A DNA stretch of 64,000 nucleotides from Bolinopsis microptera (GCF_026151205.1 NC_087073.1:10982411-11046410); one strand, 5' to 3'. Counted from the first letter of the stretch, positions 11,701 through 21,990 are shown. Made by a program: numbers and translations. Notes: generated from the letters alone by a model not told the origin.

Positions 11701-14700
11701 GCACTTACCTTGACTTCTAAACCATCAGTAACAGGTCTCCCCTCCAAAGATATAAACATTAGCACTTACCTTGACTTCTAAACCATCAGTAACAGGTCTC
11801 CCCTCCAAACATATAAACATTAGCACTTACCTTGACTTCTAAACCATCAGTAACAGGTCTCCCCTCCAAAGATATAAACATTAGCACTTACCTTGACTTC
11901 TAAACCATCAGTAACAGGTCTCCCCTCCAAAGATATAAACATTAGCACTTACCTTGACTTCTAAACCATCAGTAACAGGTCTCCCCTCCAAAGATATAAA
12001 CATTAGCACTTACCTTGACTTCTAAACCATCAGTAACAGGTCTCCCCGCCAAAGATATAAACATTAGCACTTACCTTGACTTCTAAACCATCAGTAACAG
12101 GTCTCCCCTCCAAAGATATAAACATTAGCACTTACCTTGACTTCTAAACCATCAGTAACAGGACTCCCCTCCAAAGATATAAACATTAGCACTTACCTTG
12201 ACTTCTAAACCATCAGTAACAGGTCTCCCCTCCAAAGATATAAACATTAGCACTTACCTTGACTTCTAAACCATCAGTAACAGGTCTCCCCTCCAAAGAT
12301 ATAAACATTAGCACTTACCTTGACTTCTAAACCATCAGTAACAGGTCTCCCCTCTAAAGATATAAACATTAGCACTTACCTTGACTTCTAAACCATCAGT
12401 AACAGGTCCCCCCTACAAAGATATAAACATTAGCACTTACCTTGACTTCTAAACCATCAGTAACAGGACTCCCCTCCAAAGATATAAACATTAGCACTTA
12501 CCTTGACTTCTAAACCATCAGTAACAGGTCTCCCCTCCAAAGATATAAACATTAGCACTTACCTTGACTTCTAAACCATCAGTAACAGGTCTCCCCTCCA
12601 AAGATATAAACATTAGCACTTACCTTGACTTCTAAACCATCAGTAACAGGTCTCCCCTCCAAAGATATAAACATTAGCACTTACCTTGACTTCTAAACCA
12701 TCAGTAACAGGTCTCCCCTCCAAAGATATAAACATTAGCACTTACCTTGACTTCTAAACCATCAGTAACAGGTCTCCCCTCCAAAGATATAAACATTAGC
12801 ACTTACCTTGACTTCTAAACCATCAGTAACAGGTCTCCCCTCCAAAGATATAAACATTAGCACTTACCTTGACTTCTAAACCATCAGTAACAGGTCTCCC
12901 CTCCAAAGATATAAACATTAGCACTTACCTTGACTTCTAAACCATCAGTAACAGGTCTCCCCTCCAAAGATATAAACATTAGCACTTACCTTGACTTCTA
13001 AACCATCAGTAACAGGTCTCCCCTCCAAAGATATAAACATTAGCACTTACCTTGACTTCTAAACCATCAGTAACAGGTCTCCCCTCCAAAGATATAAACA
13101 TTAGCACTTACCTTGACTTCTAAACCATCAGTAACAGGTCTCCCCTCCAAATATATAAACATTAGCACTTACCTTGACTTCTAAACCATTAGTAACAGGT
13201 CTCCCCTCCAAAGATATAAACATTAGCACTTACCTTGACTTCTAAACCATCAGTAACAGGTCCCCCCTCCAAAGATATAAACATTAGCACTTACCTTGAC
13301 TTCTAAACCATCAGTAACAGGTCTCCCCTCCAAAGATATAAACATTAGCACTTACCTTGACTTCTAGACCATCAGTAACAGGTCTCCCCTCCAAAGATAT
13401 AAACATTAGCACTTACCTTGACTTCTAAACCATCAGTAACAGGTCTCCCCTCCAAAGATATAAACATTAGCACTTACCTTGACTTCTAAACCATCAGTAA
13501 CAGGTCTCCCCTCCAAAGATATAAACATTAGCACTTACCTTGACTTCTAAACCATCAGTAACAGGTCTCCCCTCCAAAGATATAAACATTAGCACTTACC
13601 TTGACTTCTAAACCATCAGTAACAGGTCTCCCCTCCAAAGATATAAACATTAGCACTTACCTTGACTTCTAAACCATCAGTAACAGGTCTCCCCTCCAAA
13701 GATATAAACATTAGCACTTACCTTGACTTCTAAACCATCAGTAACAGGTCTCCCCTCCAAAGATATAAACATTAGCACTTACCTTGACTTCTAAACCATC
13801 AGTAACAGGTCTCCCCTCCAAAGATATAAACATTAGCACTTACCTTGACTTCTAAACCATCAGTAACAGGTCTCCCCTCCAAAGATATAAACATTAGCAC
13901 TTACCTTGACTTCTAAACCATCAGTAACAGGTCTCCCCTCCAAAGATATAAACATTAGCACTTACCTTGACTTCTAAACCATCAGTAACAGGTCTCCCCT
14001 CCAAAGATATAAACATTAGCACTTACCTTGACTTCTAAACCATCAGTAACAGGTCTCCCCTCCAAAGATATAAACATTAGCACTTACCTTGACTTCTAAA
14101 CCATCAGTAACAGGTCTCCCCTCCAAAGATATAAACATTAGCACTTACCTTGACTTCTAAACCATCAGTAACAGGTCTCCCCTCCAAAGATATAAACATT
14201 AGCACTTACCTTGACTTCTAAACCATCAGTAACAGGTCTCCCCTCCAAAGATATAAACATTAGCACTTACCTTGACTTCTAAACCATCAGTAACAGGTCC
14301 CCCCTCCAAAGATATTAACATTAGCACTTACCTTGACTTCTAAACCATCAGTAACAGGTCTCCCCTCCAAAGATATAAACATTAGCACTCACCTTGACTT
14401 CTTAACCATCAGTAACAGGTCTCCCCTCCAAAGATATAAACATTAGCACTTACCTTGACTTCTAAACCATCAGTAACAGGTCTCCCCTCCAAAGATATAA
14501 ACATTAGCACTTACCTTGACTTCTAAACCATCAGTAACAGGTCTCCCCTCCAAAGATATAAACATTAGCACTTACCTTGACTTCTAAACCATCAGTAACA
14601 GGTCTCCCCTCCAAAGATATAAACATTAGCACTCACCTTGACTTCTTAACCATCAGTAACAGGTCTCCCCTCCAAAGATATAAACATTAGCACTTACCTT

Positions 14701-16768
14701 GACTTCTAAACCATCAGTAACAGGTCTCCCCTCCAAAGATATAAACATTAGCACTTACCTTGACTTCTAAACCATCAGTAACAGGTCTCCCCTCCAAAGA
14801 TATAAACATTAGCACTTACCTTGACTTCTAAACCATCAGTAACAGGTCTCCCCTCCAAAGATATAAACATTAGCACTTACCTTGACTTCTAAACCATCAG
14901 TAACAGGTCTCCCCTCCAAAGATATAAACATTAGCACTTACCTTGACTTCTTAACCATCAGTAACAGGTCTCCCCTCCAAAGATATAAACATTAGCACTT
15001 ACCTTGACTTCTAAACCATCAGTAACAGGTCTCCCCTCCAAAGATATAAACATTAGCACTTACCTTGACTTCTAAACCATCAGTAACAGGTCTCCCCTCC
15101 AAAGATATAAACATTAGCACTTACCTTGACTTCTAAACCATCAGTAACAGGTCTCCCCTCCAAAGATATAAACATTAGCACTTACCTTGACTTCTAAACC
15201 ATCAGTAACAGGTCTCCCCTCCAAAGATATAAACATTAGCACTTACCTTGACTTCTAAACCATCAGTAACAGGTCTCCCATCCAAAGATATAAACATTAG
15301 CACTTACCTTGACTTCTAAACCATCAGTAACAGGTCTCCCCTCCAAAGATATAAACATTAGCACTTACCTTGACTTCTAAACCATCAGTAACAGGTCTCC
15401 CCTCCAAAGATATAAACATTAGCACTTACCTTGACTTCTAGACCATCAGTAACAGGTCTCCCCTCCAAAGTCTGCAGTTTAACCCTCGCTCCAGGAAGCA
15501 GCGTAGAGAATATAGAGCCGAAATCCTTGTTCACCTGCTCCCAGGCTCTCCTGACTGCTCTGTTCTTCTTCTCGTCCAGCTCCTTGATCACCTTGTTTAT
15601 CTTGTGCTTGTCGTTAGTCACAATGTCCTTCCTTTTCACCAGGTCGATGTACCGTTTCTCCGCTTCTCCTAGCAGGTGCATTGCTCTCATGTTCACATTC
15701 TTGGACAGTTTATCTTTACTTGCCTTCAGACGCTCCAACTTCTTATCACTTTCTTTCAGGTCCTGTTTCTCAAAGTCGTAGGCAGTGTCCCTCTGTCCGA
15801 AGTACTGCTTCTCAGAAGCAATCCACTCATAGTTGTTGAGGTAATACTGGACCTGCTGCTTTGCTTCGCTCGCTTCCTTGTTCAGTTTACTCAGCTTGTG
15901 AGTCAGCTCCTTCAGCTTTATCCCGCAGCTACTTATCAGCTTCTCCGCTGCTTTCTGCTCCTTCACAAAGTTCTCTATCTCAGCAGAACACTGTTGTATC
16001 AGTTCACGCTGAGCCCCAAGTTCAGCAGCCAGTGTCTCCCTCACCGCCGCGCACTCAGTTAGCTTTAACTGGGCTCCCTCCACAAGCTCCTGAGCAGCAG
16101 CTATAGCCTCCTCGCATTTAGGCAGCTGCTCTCGCAGACCCTCCACTCCTTAGCTAGTTCACTGCTCACCTCCAACTCTAGTTCTTTCAACTTGTTCACC
16201 TTTGCTTTCGCCTCCTTCGAACACTTGTTTAATTTACTCTTTGCGTCTAATATCCTCCTCTCCGACTTCTTCAGTTCTTTCTCTTGTTCAGATTTGAAGT
16301 TCTTCATCTTAGCTTCCACTTCCGCGCACTTCTTTAAGAGACTCTTTTCTTTGTCGTTAAAATTATCTACAATTTCCTTTTGCTTTGCAAGGTCCTCCTT
16401 AGTCCTCCTCAACTCCTCTATGTCTTTGTAGTGAGAGGTCTGCTTCAATCTTTCTTCTAATAAATCACGCTCGTGCTTCTTCAACCTCAGCTGTCCTGTC
16501 AGTTCCTCCCACTGGTGAACAACTCTTTCCATTTTACTCAACTCTCCCTCTACCTGTCTGTACTGCTCTTTGTACTAAGTGAGATCAGATCTGGACTGTT
16601 TGCAGGCAGAGAGTTCTTTAAGAACACATCTAGAAGTGTTCCTGGACCCTCCCGTTAGAGTACCTGCCGGATCGTATACATCTCCCTCCAGAGTAATAAC
16701 CTTCCTCTTCACTGACTTGTCGAATGCTACTTTCTTAGCTTGCTCCTTAGTTTTACAGATGAGAACTC
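8603..16768 (-). CDS. SMC2: SMC2, condensin ATPase subunit: C-terminal half only, coding frame disrupted
   Basis: SMC2 is one of the two ATPase arms of condensin, which compacts mitotic chromosomes in the nucleus. Visible, from N to C on the minus strand: the end of the hinge ([21 protein letters not shown]), the returning coiled coil, [26 protein letters not shown], the ABC signature [19 protein letters not shown], Walker [21 protein letters not shown], and the tail [12 protein letters not shown]. Four exons join in frame by GT-AG introns: 16,768-15,430, 10,118-9,990, 9,665-9,535 and 8,729-8,603. The largest exon has an in-frame TAG (16,575-16,577) and a frame change near 16,150 that looks like one missing base. 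It begins at a GGA microsatellite that replaces upstream hinge sequence. The head N-terminus (Walker A) is absent from the other 46 kb. This is therefore a truncated pseudogene or a damaged assembly of a real gene; the splice sites and 3' exons look functional. Identity is near certain; integrity is doubtful. Confidence 0.93.
8752..9520. repeat. 41-bp array filling the last SMC2 intron (about 19 copies)
   Basis: Nineteen units of 41 bp, each with CCAATCAG (CCAAT box), AGCACAGTACTCACAC and CACGTGACACAAA (E-box CACGTG). They occupy almost all of the 805-bp intron between 9,534 and 8,730, starting ~22 bp from the acceptor and ending ~17 bp from the donor. On the SMC2 sense strand each unit contains GTGAGTAC, a donor-like hexamer in every copy. 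Related single copies lie at about 7,880 and 17,852. Confidence 0.95.
9535..9665 (-). CDS. SMC2: SMC2 exon: D-loop, switch region and end of the head
   Basis: A 131-nt exon reading [43 protein letters not shown] and the first two bases of an Arg codon. The DAALD (D-loop) and the FVVVSLK strand with its switch-type residue are intact. The acceptor is TTTCTCTCCAG|GTGGAC with a strong upstream branch-point match, TACTGAC. The donor is CTTCAG|GTTAAT (phase 2). Confidence 0.95.
9680..9945 (-). repeat. 24-bp array next to an SMC2 acceptor (about 10-11 copies)
   Basis: Imperfect 24-bp units, which on the SMC2 sense strand read AATACTAAAACGTTTCTGTT then AGGG. Each holds a branch-point-like TACTAAAA followed by a pyrimidine-rich TTTCTGTTAG. 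The genuine acceptor directly downstream reads GAATACTGACACGTG then TTTCTCTCCAG and aligns with the unit with a 2-nt gap, so the array looks like duplicates of that 3' splice-site region. Confidence 0.88.
9946..9989 (-). repeat. 10-bp array starting at an SMC2 donor
   Basis: Four to five copies of ATTATACTAA begin directly at the donor GAG|GTAATTATACTAATT. Together with the 24-bp array they make up nearly the entire 324-bp intron (9,666-9,989). Confidence 0.85.
9990..10118 (-). CDS. SMC2: SMC2 exon: ABC signature motif and Walker B
   Basis: A 129-nt exon (43 codons) reading [13 protein letters not shown], then [30 protein letters not shown]. It holds the ABC signature (LSGGQ) and most of Walker B. 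The acceptor is TTGCAG|GTTGGG and the donor GACGAG|GTAATT; both sides are phase 0. The frame joins EVK (previous exon) to VDAALD (next exon), as in other SMC2 proteins. No lesion is seen. Confidence 0.95.
10119..10329 (-). other. Unique part of the large SMC2 intron (acceptor side)
   Basis: About 210 bp of non-repetitive intron between the TTGCAG acceptor at 10,119 and the 61-bp array. No other feature seen. Open frames here are shadows. Confidence 0.6.
10330..15472 (-). repeat. 61-bp array made from an SMC2 exon/intron boundary, about 84 copies
   Basis: Each 61-bp unit, on the SMC2 sense strand, holds 40 nt of exon (TTTGGAGGGGAGACCTGTTA ... GAAGTCAAG, encoding [13 protein letters not shown]) followed by the donor GTAAGTGC and 21 nt of intron (to TTTATATC). 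The unit nearest the exon body is the genuine exon end (15,430); the others lie downstream as the 5.3-kb intron. Variants (TCCCC, GGACTCC, CTCTAAAG, CCTACAAAG, AAACATAT, CCCCGCC) recur with a 915-bp (15-unit) spacing between about 10.9 and 12.7 kb, a higher-order duplication. 61 is not a multiple of 3: reading into the second unit meets a TGA within 20 codons. Confidence 0.97.
15430..16768 (-). CDS. SMC2: SMC2 exon: hinge end, C-terminal coiled coil and D-loop-side head start
   Basis: Read from 16,768 down. The first readable residues [18 protein letters not shown] match the end of the SMC2 hinge; [18 protein letters not shown] follows. At 16,575-16,577 a TAG interrupts the frame (SRSDLT[14 protein letters not shown]), with SMC2-like sequence continuing in the same frame after it. 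A Lys/Glu-rich coiled coil runs to [11 protein letters not shown]. Near 16,150 the homology moves to another frame ([17 protein letters not shown]), consistent with a single missing base. The rest, through [16 protein letters not shown]-like sequence (the usual W-I-x-x-E-x-x-x-F-G block) and [10 protein letters not shown], is clean. It ends EVKVG across the junction, at donor AAG|GTAAGT (15,429-15,428), phase 0. Confidence 0.92.
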
Positions 16769-17545
16769 CTCCTCCTCCTCCTCCTCCTCCTCCCCCTCCT
16801 CCTCCTCCTCCTCCTCCTCCTCCTCCTCCTCCTCCTCCTCCTCCTCCTCCTCCCCTCCTCCTCCTCCTCCTCCTCCTCCTCCTCCTCCTCCTCCTCCTCC
16901 TCCTCCTCCTCCTCCTCCTCCTCCTCCTCCTCCTCCTCTCCTCCTCCTCCTCCTCCTCCTCCTCCTCCTCCTCCTCCTCCTCCTCCTCCTCCTCCTCCTC
17001 CTCCTCCTCCTCCTCCTCCTCCTCCTCCTCCTCTCCTCCTCCTCCTCCTCCTCCTCCTCCTCCTCCTCCTCCTCCTCCTCCTCCGTCCTCCTCCTCCTCC
17101 TCCTCCTCCTCCTCCTCCTCCTCCTCCTCCTCCTCCTCCTCCTCCTCCTCCTCCTCCTCCTCCTCCTCCTCCTCCTCCTCCTCCTCCTCCTCCTCCTCCT
17201 CCTCCTCCTCCTCCTCCTCCTCCTCCTCCTCCTCCTCCTCCTCCTCCTCCTCCTCCTCCTCCTCCTCCTCCTCCTCCTCCTCCTCCTCCTCCTCCTCCTC
17301 CTCCTCCTCCTCCTCCTCCTCCTCCTCCTCCTCCTCCTCCTCCTCCTCCTCCTCCTCCTCCTCCTCCTCCTCCTCCTCCTCCTCCTCCTCCTCCTCCTCC
17401 CTCCTCCTCCTCCTCCTCCTCCTCCTCCTCCTCCTCCTCCTCCTCCTCCTCCTCCTCCTCCTCCTCCTCCTCCTCCTCCTCCTCCTCCTCCTCCTCCTCC
17501 TCCTCCTCCTCCTCCTCCTCCTCCTCCTCCTCCTCCTCCTCCTCC
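16769..17545. repeat. (CTC/GGA)n microsatellite, about 775 bp
   Basis: An almost pure CTC repeat on the + strand (GAG/GGA on the minus strand) with a few interruptions (CCCCC, CTCTCC twice, CCGTCC, TCCCTCC) that shift phase. All three minus-strand frames stay open as poly-Glu, poly-Arg or poly-Gly, which yields long spurious open frames. It abuts the SMC2 hinge coding sequence at GVLIC. A purine/pyrimidine mirror tract of this length can form triplex (H-) DNA. Confidence 0.98.
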
Positions 17546-17900
17546 TTTTGGTGCCGTCACAAGTTTCCCACTGCATTTTGTTACTATTTTATTTTGAGTA
17601 ATTAGATCGTGATAGTGTCTTGGTAGCTAAATCTAATTTGCACCGTAATTATAAATTTTTACAAAATAATATCCGAAAACTTTGTCGGTTCATTAGATCA
17701 TTGATCTCGAGCAAAATAAATCCAATTACACATATTATAAAGCAGATCAAGGTCGCCGCAATTTATCGAAGACCGGAATTTTTCAAACAACTCTACAACT
17801 CAAAAGCTGTCAACTTTCGTCTGAAGACGAAATTGTCACGCGTATTATATTAACCAATCAGAGCACAGTATTCACACCACGCGTATTAAATTAACCTAAG
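17546..17900. other. Non-coding spacer with one dispersed 41-bp monomer
   Basis: AT-rich sequence without a recognised gene. At 17,852-17,882 there is one copy of the CCAATCAGAGCACAGTATTC unit that forms the array in the last SMC2 intron, here ending in CACGCG rather than CACGTG. No N-terminal SMC2 exon is visible. Confidence 0.5.
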
Positions 17901-18420
17901 TACATATTTGGAGGAGATTCTCAAAGACTGGAACCTCCAAGTAAGTTATTTTAAAACTGGACTCAGTACCTTCTACCTGGCGAAAAAAATCCGATAAAGA
18001 CACAAACGGACAGCCATCAGCTAATAACGAACCATGGCGAAGTAATAAGTCACTAGGTTCCTTACTGTGTACTGAGAAGGACATTCAAAGAAGGAGAATC
18101 CTAGCTGAGATTGCTTTTAAGAACTTTGAAAAAGTATGGTTGTCCGGTAAGAAAATTTCCTTTGAAAGAAAGCTGAGGTTTTATGATGCTCAAGTTGTAT
18201 CTGTATTGGATTATAACTCAAATAGTTGGAGTCCTAAGAAAGCAACCATGGAGAAAATGGACACACTTCATCGTAGACACCTCAGGTCCACTTTAAACAT
18301 CAAATGGCCTAAAGGTATGATCAGCAACAAAGCATTGTATGTAAGGGGGGGGGGGGGGGGGTTTATCCAAGCGTATTGAACACCAGCGTGGAAAATGTTT
18401 GACACATTCTCAGAGTATGG
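17900..18420 (+). pseudogene. LINE reverse transcriptase C-terminal fragment
   Basis: The + strand reads LGSLLCTEKDIQRRRILAEI and then KISFERKLRFYDAQVVSVLDY, NSNSWSPKKATMEKMDTLHR, RHLRSTLNIKWPK. This is the post-RT region (thumb and 'Y-x-S-E-x-W ... R-R-x-L-R-x-x-L-x-I-x-W' block) common in animal non-LTR retrotransposons. The frame ends at a 17-nt G run (18,345-18,361); weak similarity may continue after it. It is a 5'-truncated, decayed copy. Confidence 0.75.
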
Positions 18421-19030
18421 AAAACAACCCACCCAAACGGCTCTCTCATTTGCTTTGAATCAGATAATTTTATTCATTGGAAGATTGGGGAACCTAGAAT
18501 GAACTTTGTTATCGGTTTTAAGAATGATTTAAATAGTAGAAGTTTGCAAATGGACATCTTGTATGAATTGGAACGAAATTAAAGATATAGCTGCAATGCA
18601 ACAGATGTTGAAATCTTGTTCAAGGTACAGTTTTACCGCATTAAGAATTTTTAAGAATCATTTTTGTTTCGTAAGATCCTGTTTTATCATAATAATAATA
18701 GATGAAATTCTGACAAAAATAAAATGCATGGAAATCAAGATCAAAATATGTCCTGAACATCTGAAGTTGGTTTTGTTCACCACGTACCGCCGTTACAGTG
18801 ACCTTTGGATTCAAATAAACCTAGACTGGAACTGGAAGAAAAACATAAACAGTGAACTAATAGTAACGCAATTCTGCTAAATTGCCAAGTAATGAGGGCC
18901 GGGTGCGTGATATATAAAATTCTATATTTGTCAAGATTTTTCGATTCCATTTTCCAAAAACAACCGTTAAAACTCTGACATCATAAATTCAAATTTGCGA
19001 TGCCTATTCGCATAAATCAGATGAATTGGA
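18421..19030. other. AT-rich non-coding stretch
   Basis: No recognisable gene or repeat. A 105-codon frame from 18,563 has no identifiable motif and ordinary AT-rich composition; I do not support it as a gene. Confidence 0.4.
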
Positions 19031-19032
19031 TA

Positions 19033-19852
19033 ACCCACCTTACTCGGGAAATTATACGGGTTAATTATGACTGGGAAAATTAATACCCGGAAAATATGGC
19101 GGACTTTCCCAAAACCCGCCAAATTATCCCCGGTCATGGTATTTACCGGTGGCCGACCTTTCAATTTTTTTTTTCAGAGGTCAACAAATTTTCAACCGTA
19201 ATTTCTGTTTTGTGTTACTTGTTAAAGAAGTTATTTCAATTTACAGTTACTGAGATATACTCGAAATAGAAAAAAAGACACGTCTATATTACAGGAAAAT
19301 AAATCATAACAATAATAAGTCAAATCTTCAGTAACGTTTCTCATTCTCATTTCGGCTAATGTCCCCCTCCATTAATCATTATTGGATATCCCCCTGCTGC
19401 TGACCGTCAAATTCGAAGTTGTATTGTTGTGTTCAAGAGCTTTCATTTTGTCCGCTAATGGGGCTACTGCTCCTGAAGTCAGCTCGAGCTTTTAATTTCC
19501 TGCCCACCGCTTGGTAAATGGGGAACGTCTTGCTTTGCATCTCAACTGCTCCCGTGAATCAATCCACCGTGGGACCATGAAATAGCTGGCACAGGTTTTA
19601 CTCACTTCATGGGCAAGAAAAGTGAAATCACGGTCACCCAAAATCTGATTTCCCCTGCGTTCAAAAGTCTTCTCTACACATTAGACTTCAGTAAAATATG
19701 ATGATCACCACCCCCTTTGGAACCCATAATCTGATCGACGGTTTTTTTTAATTCGGTAAAATTTTTGACCGGGAAAAATAGGGCGGAATCTTCCAAAACC
19801 CGCCACTTTATCCCGGGTATAATTATCCCGAGTAAGGTAGTCACTAGTTCCA
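19033..19852. mobile_element. TIR element, about 0.8 kb, non-autonomous
   Basis: The left end ACCTTACTCGGGAAATTATA is matched in inverted form by the right end (TAATTATCCCGAGTAAGGTA). Subterminal GGCGGxxTTTxCCAAAACCCGCC segments are also mirrored at both ends. There is no transposase frame inside, so this is a MITE-like DNA transposon copy. The target duplication is not clear, so the superfamily is unassigned. Confidence 0.65.
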
Positions 19853-20180
19853 CTGAATCTATTTCGAGACGTTGCTTCTACCTGAGTTAGATATGGTGGG
19901 AAATCTGTATCGGGATGGTCTAGGAGAGTTCTTGGATCGTGACAGGAGCAGCTTCATACTCATCACCTTCTCTTCTCTGTTGGGTTGTGGTCGAAGGACT
20001 TATGCACGAAGAGGTGCCGGAAATTGGGGACCGCCCTAACAAACATTTCCATCGAATGACTTAAAATTTTACTTCTGATAACGGATCAAAATTAAAAATC
20101 CGTCTAATAATAATATCAGATGCTTTGTTTTATACGTATAGCGTTTCACCGGCCCTTCCTGTTTTCACAGACTCTTATCG
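19853..20180. other. Spacer without a recognised feature
   Basis: Nothing recognisable in either strand between the TIR element and the ~600-bp tandem repeat. Confidence 0.4.
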
Positions 20181-20561
20181 ACCATTTGTTTAATTCTTAT
20201 CTACAGGATCGGACGTTGAGACAAGAGCGAATGATTTTTTAAATTAAATCCAATACAATTATCAATTGGGTATGTGTGCACTGTGCCGTGCACCTCTAAT
20301 TTTTTTTAGTCATGAGCACACGTGGGTCAATGGAAGAGGGGTCTACATTTGTAATCGTGTAAATTCATTGACTGACTTGTCCCTTTTCTCCTTGCACCTG
20401 GCCTTGATTATATGTGCCGACTTTTAAACAAAAAGCTTAGTTTTGGAACTGGCATGTCAAGACTCAAGAAATACTGCCCAGGATTTAGACGCCATGTCGT
20501 AGCAAAGCAAACGATATAGCAATTAACCTATAATTCTTGCGGTGTGTTTATGAAATACGGT

Positions 20562-20603
<42 letters not shown>

Positions 20604-21990
20604 GCTTTGTTTCCAGGAAAGTATGTACTATTCAAGTATCAACGGCCCCTTTCTGGCCCTAATTGTCAAATGTTAGAATTCTATAAAAATTTTGACTTTT
20701 CGTAAAAGAAGCCAATCATTGAATACTTTATACCATAGTATTGTGTATTGGCATTGCGGACTTCACAGCAAATAAATAAAAACTCATACAAATCCATAAT
20801 TTAAATTAATTGGCCCCATTTGTCAATTCTTATCTACAGGATTGGACGGTGAGATAATGAGTTTATTTAAATTAAATCTTAATACACTTATCATATGGGG
20901 TACGTTTGGCACTGTGCCTGCACCTCTAATTAGTCTAGCACGTTGTCTATTGAAGAGGGCTACATTTGTAATCGGTAAATCATGACTGGACTGGTCCTCT
21001 TTTCTCCTTGCACCTTGCCCTTGATTAGATGTGCCGACTTAAAAACAAAATTGGCTTAGTTTTGAACTGCATTGTCAAGACACAAGAAATACTGCCCAGG
21101 ATTTTAGACGCCAGTCAGAGCAACGAATATAGCAATTAACCTATAATTCCTGCGTGTGTCTATAGTAAAATACGGTTGAGTTGTTCCAGGATAGTATGTA
21201 TATTCAAGTTATCAACGGCCCCTTTTTCTGGCCCCTAATGTCAAATGTTAGAATGTCCAAAAAAATTTACTTTTCGTAAAAGAAAAGCCAATCAATTGAA
21301 TAAGTTATAACATAGTATTGTTGTATTGGCATTGCCGGACTTCACAGCAAATTATAAAAACGCGTCCATAACAATTCATTAATTTGATTCAATTGCCCAT
21401 TTGTCAATTCTTATCTACAGGATCGGACGTTGAGAATAATGAGTATTTTAAATTAAATCTTAATACAATTATCAAATGGTACGTGTGCAACTGTGCCTGC
21501 AACCTCTAATTATTCTAGCACGTGGTCTATGGAAGAGGGTCTAAATTGTAATCGTGTAAATTCATGACTGGACTGGTCCTCTTTTTTCCCTTGCACCTTG
21601 CCTTGAGTATATGTGCCGACTTTAAAAACAAAAGGCTTAGTTTGGAACTGGCGATGTCAAGAAATACTGCCCCAGATTTTAGACGGCCAGGTCGGAGCAA
21701 CGAGATACATATAATAGCAATTGACCTATAATTCTTGCGGTGTGGTTTATGAAAATACGGTTTGATTTGTTCCAGGAAAGTAATGTACTAAAACTATTCA
21801 AGTATCAACAGCCCCTTTCCTGCCCTAAGTGTCAAATGTAAGAAATGTCAATATTTTTTTTTTTCGTAAAAAAACAATCATTGAATATTTATAACATACT
21901 CATAGAAGTGTGTATTTATTAATTGTGTATTTATTTAATTGGCATTGCGGGACTTCACAGCAAGTAATAAAAAACGACATACAAATCATA
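20181..21990. repeat. Tandem triplication of a ~600-bp unit
   Basis: Three imperfect copies start near 20,190, 20,823 and 21,404 with AATTCTTATCTACAGGATYG. Shared blocks follow in the same order: CTGCACCTCTAAT, TTTCTCCTTGCACC, ATGTGCCGACTT, ACTGCCCAGGATTT, CCTATAATTCTTGCGG, TATCAACGGCCCC, GGCATTGCGGACTTCACAGC. Copies differ mainly by scattered single-base insertions and deletions, which looks more like uncorrected read error than normal divergence. Copy 1 holds a 40-nt G run (20,562-20,601). There is no coding capacity. Confidence 0.9.
20562..20601. repeat. 40-nt G homopolymer
   Basis: An uninterrupted run of G at a point where the other two copies of the ~600-bp repeat have none (compare AATACGGTTGAGTTGTTCCA and AATACGGTTTGATTTGTTCC). 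It is either a recent slippage expansion or an assembly artefact. Confidence 0.9.

Noticed and set aside
16140-16160. Programmed frameshift or tiny intron in SMC2
   Set aside because: GAG|GTGAGC...AG would leave an intron of only ~22-25 nt, and no slippery motif is present; a one-base indel is simpler.
15431-16658. Several + strand frames opposite the SMC2 exon
   Set aside because: Antisense shadows of coiled-coil coding sequence (Leu/Ser/Phe-rich), no known domain.
16575-16660. Small intron removing the SMC2 TAG (CTGATCTCACTTAG as acceptor)
   Set aside because: The acceptor looks plausible, but the best donor (GTTCTT) is poor and the removed codons ([11 protein letters not shown]) align with other SMC2 proteins.
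16575-17601. Long poly-Glu/Arg/Gly and poly-Ser/Leu/Pro open frames on both strands
   Set aside because: They are translations of the CTC/GGA microsatellite; only the [10 protein letters not shown]... end is real (SMC2).
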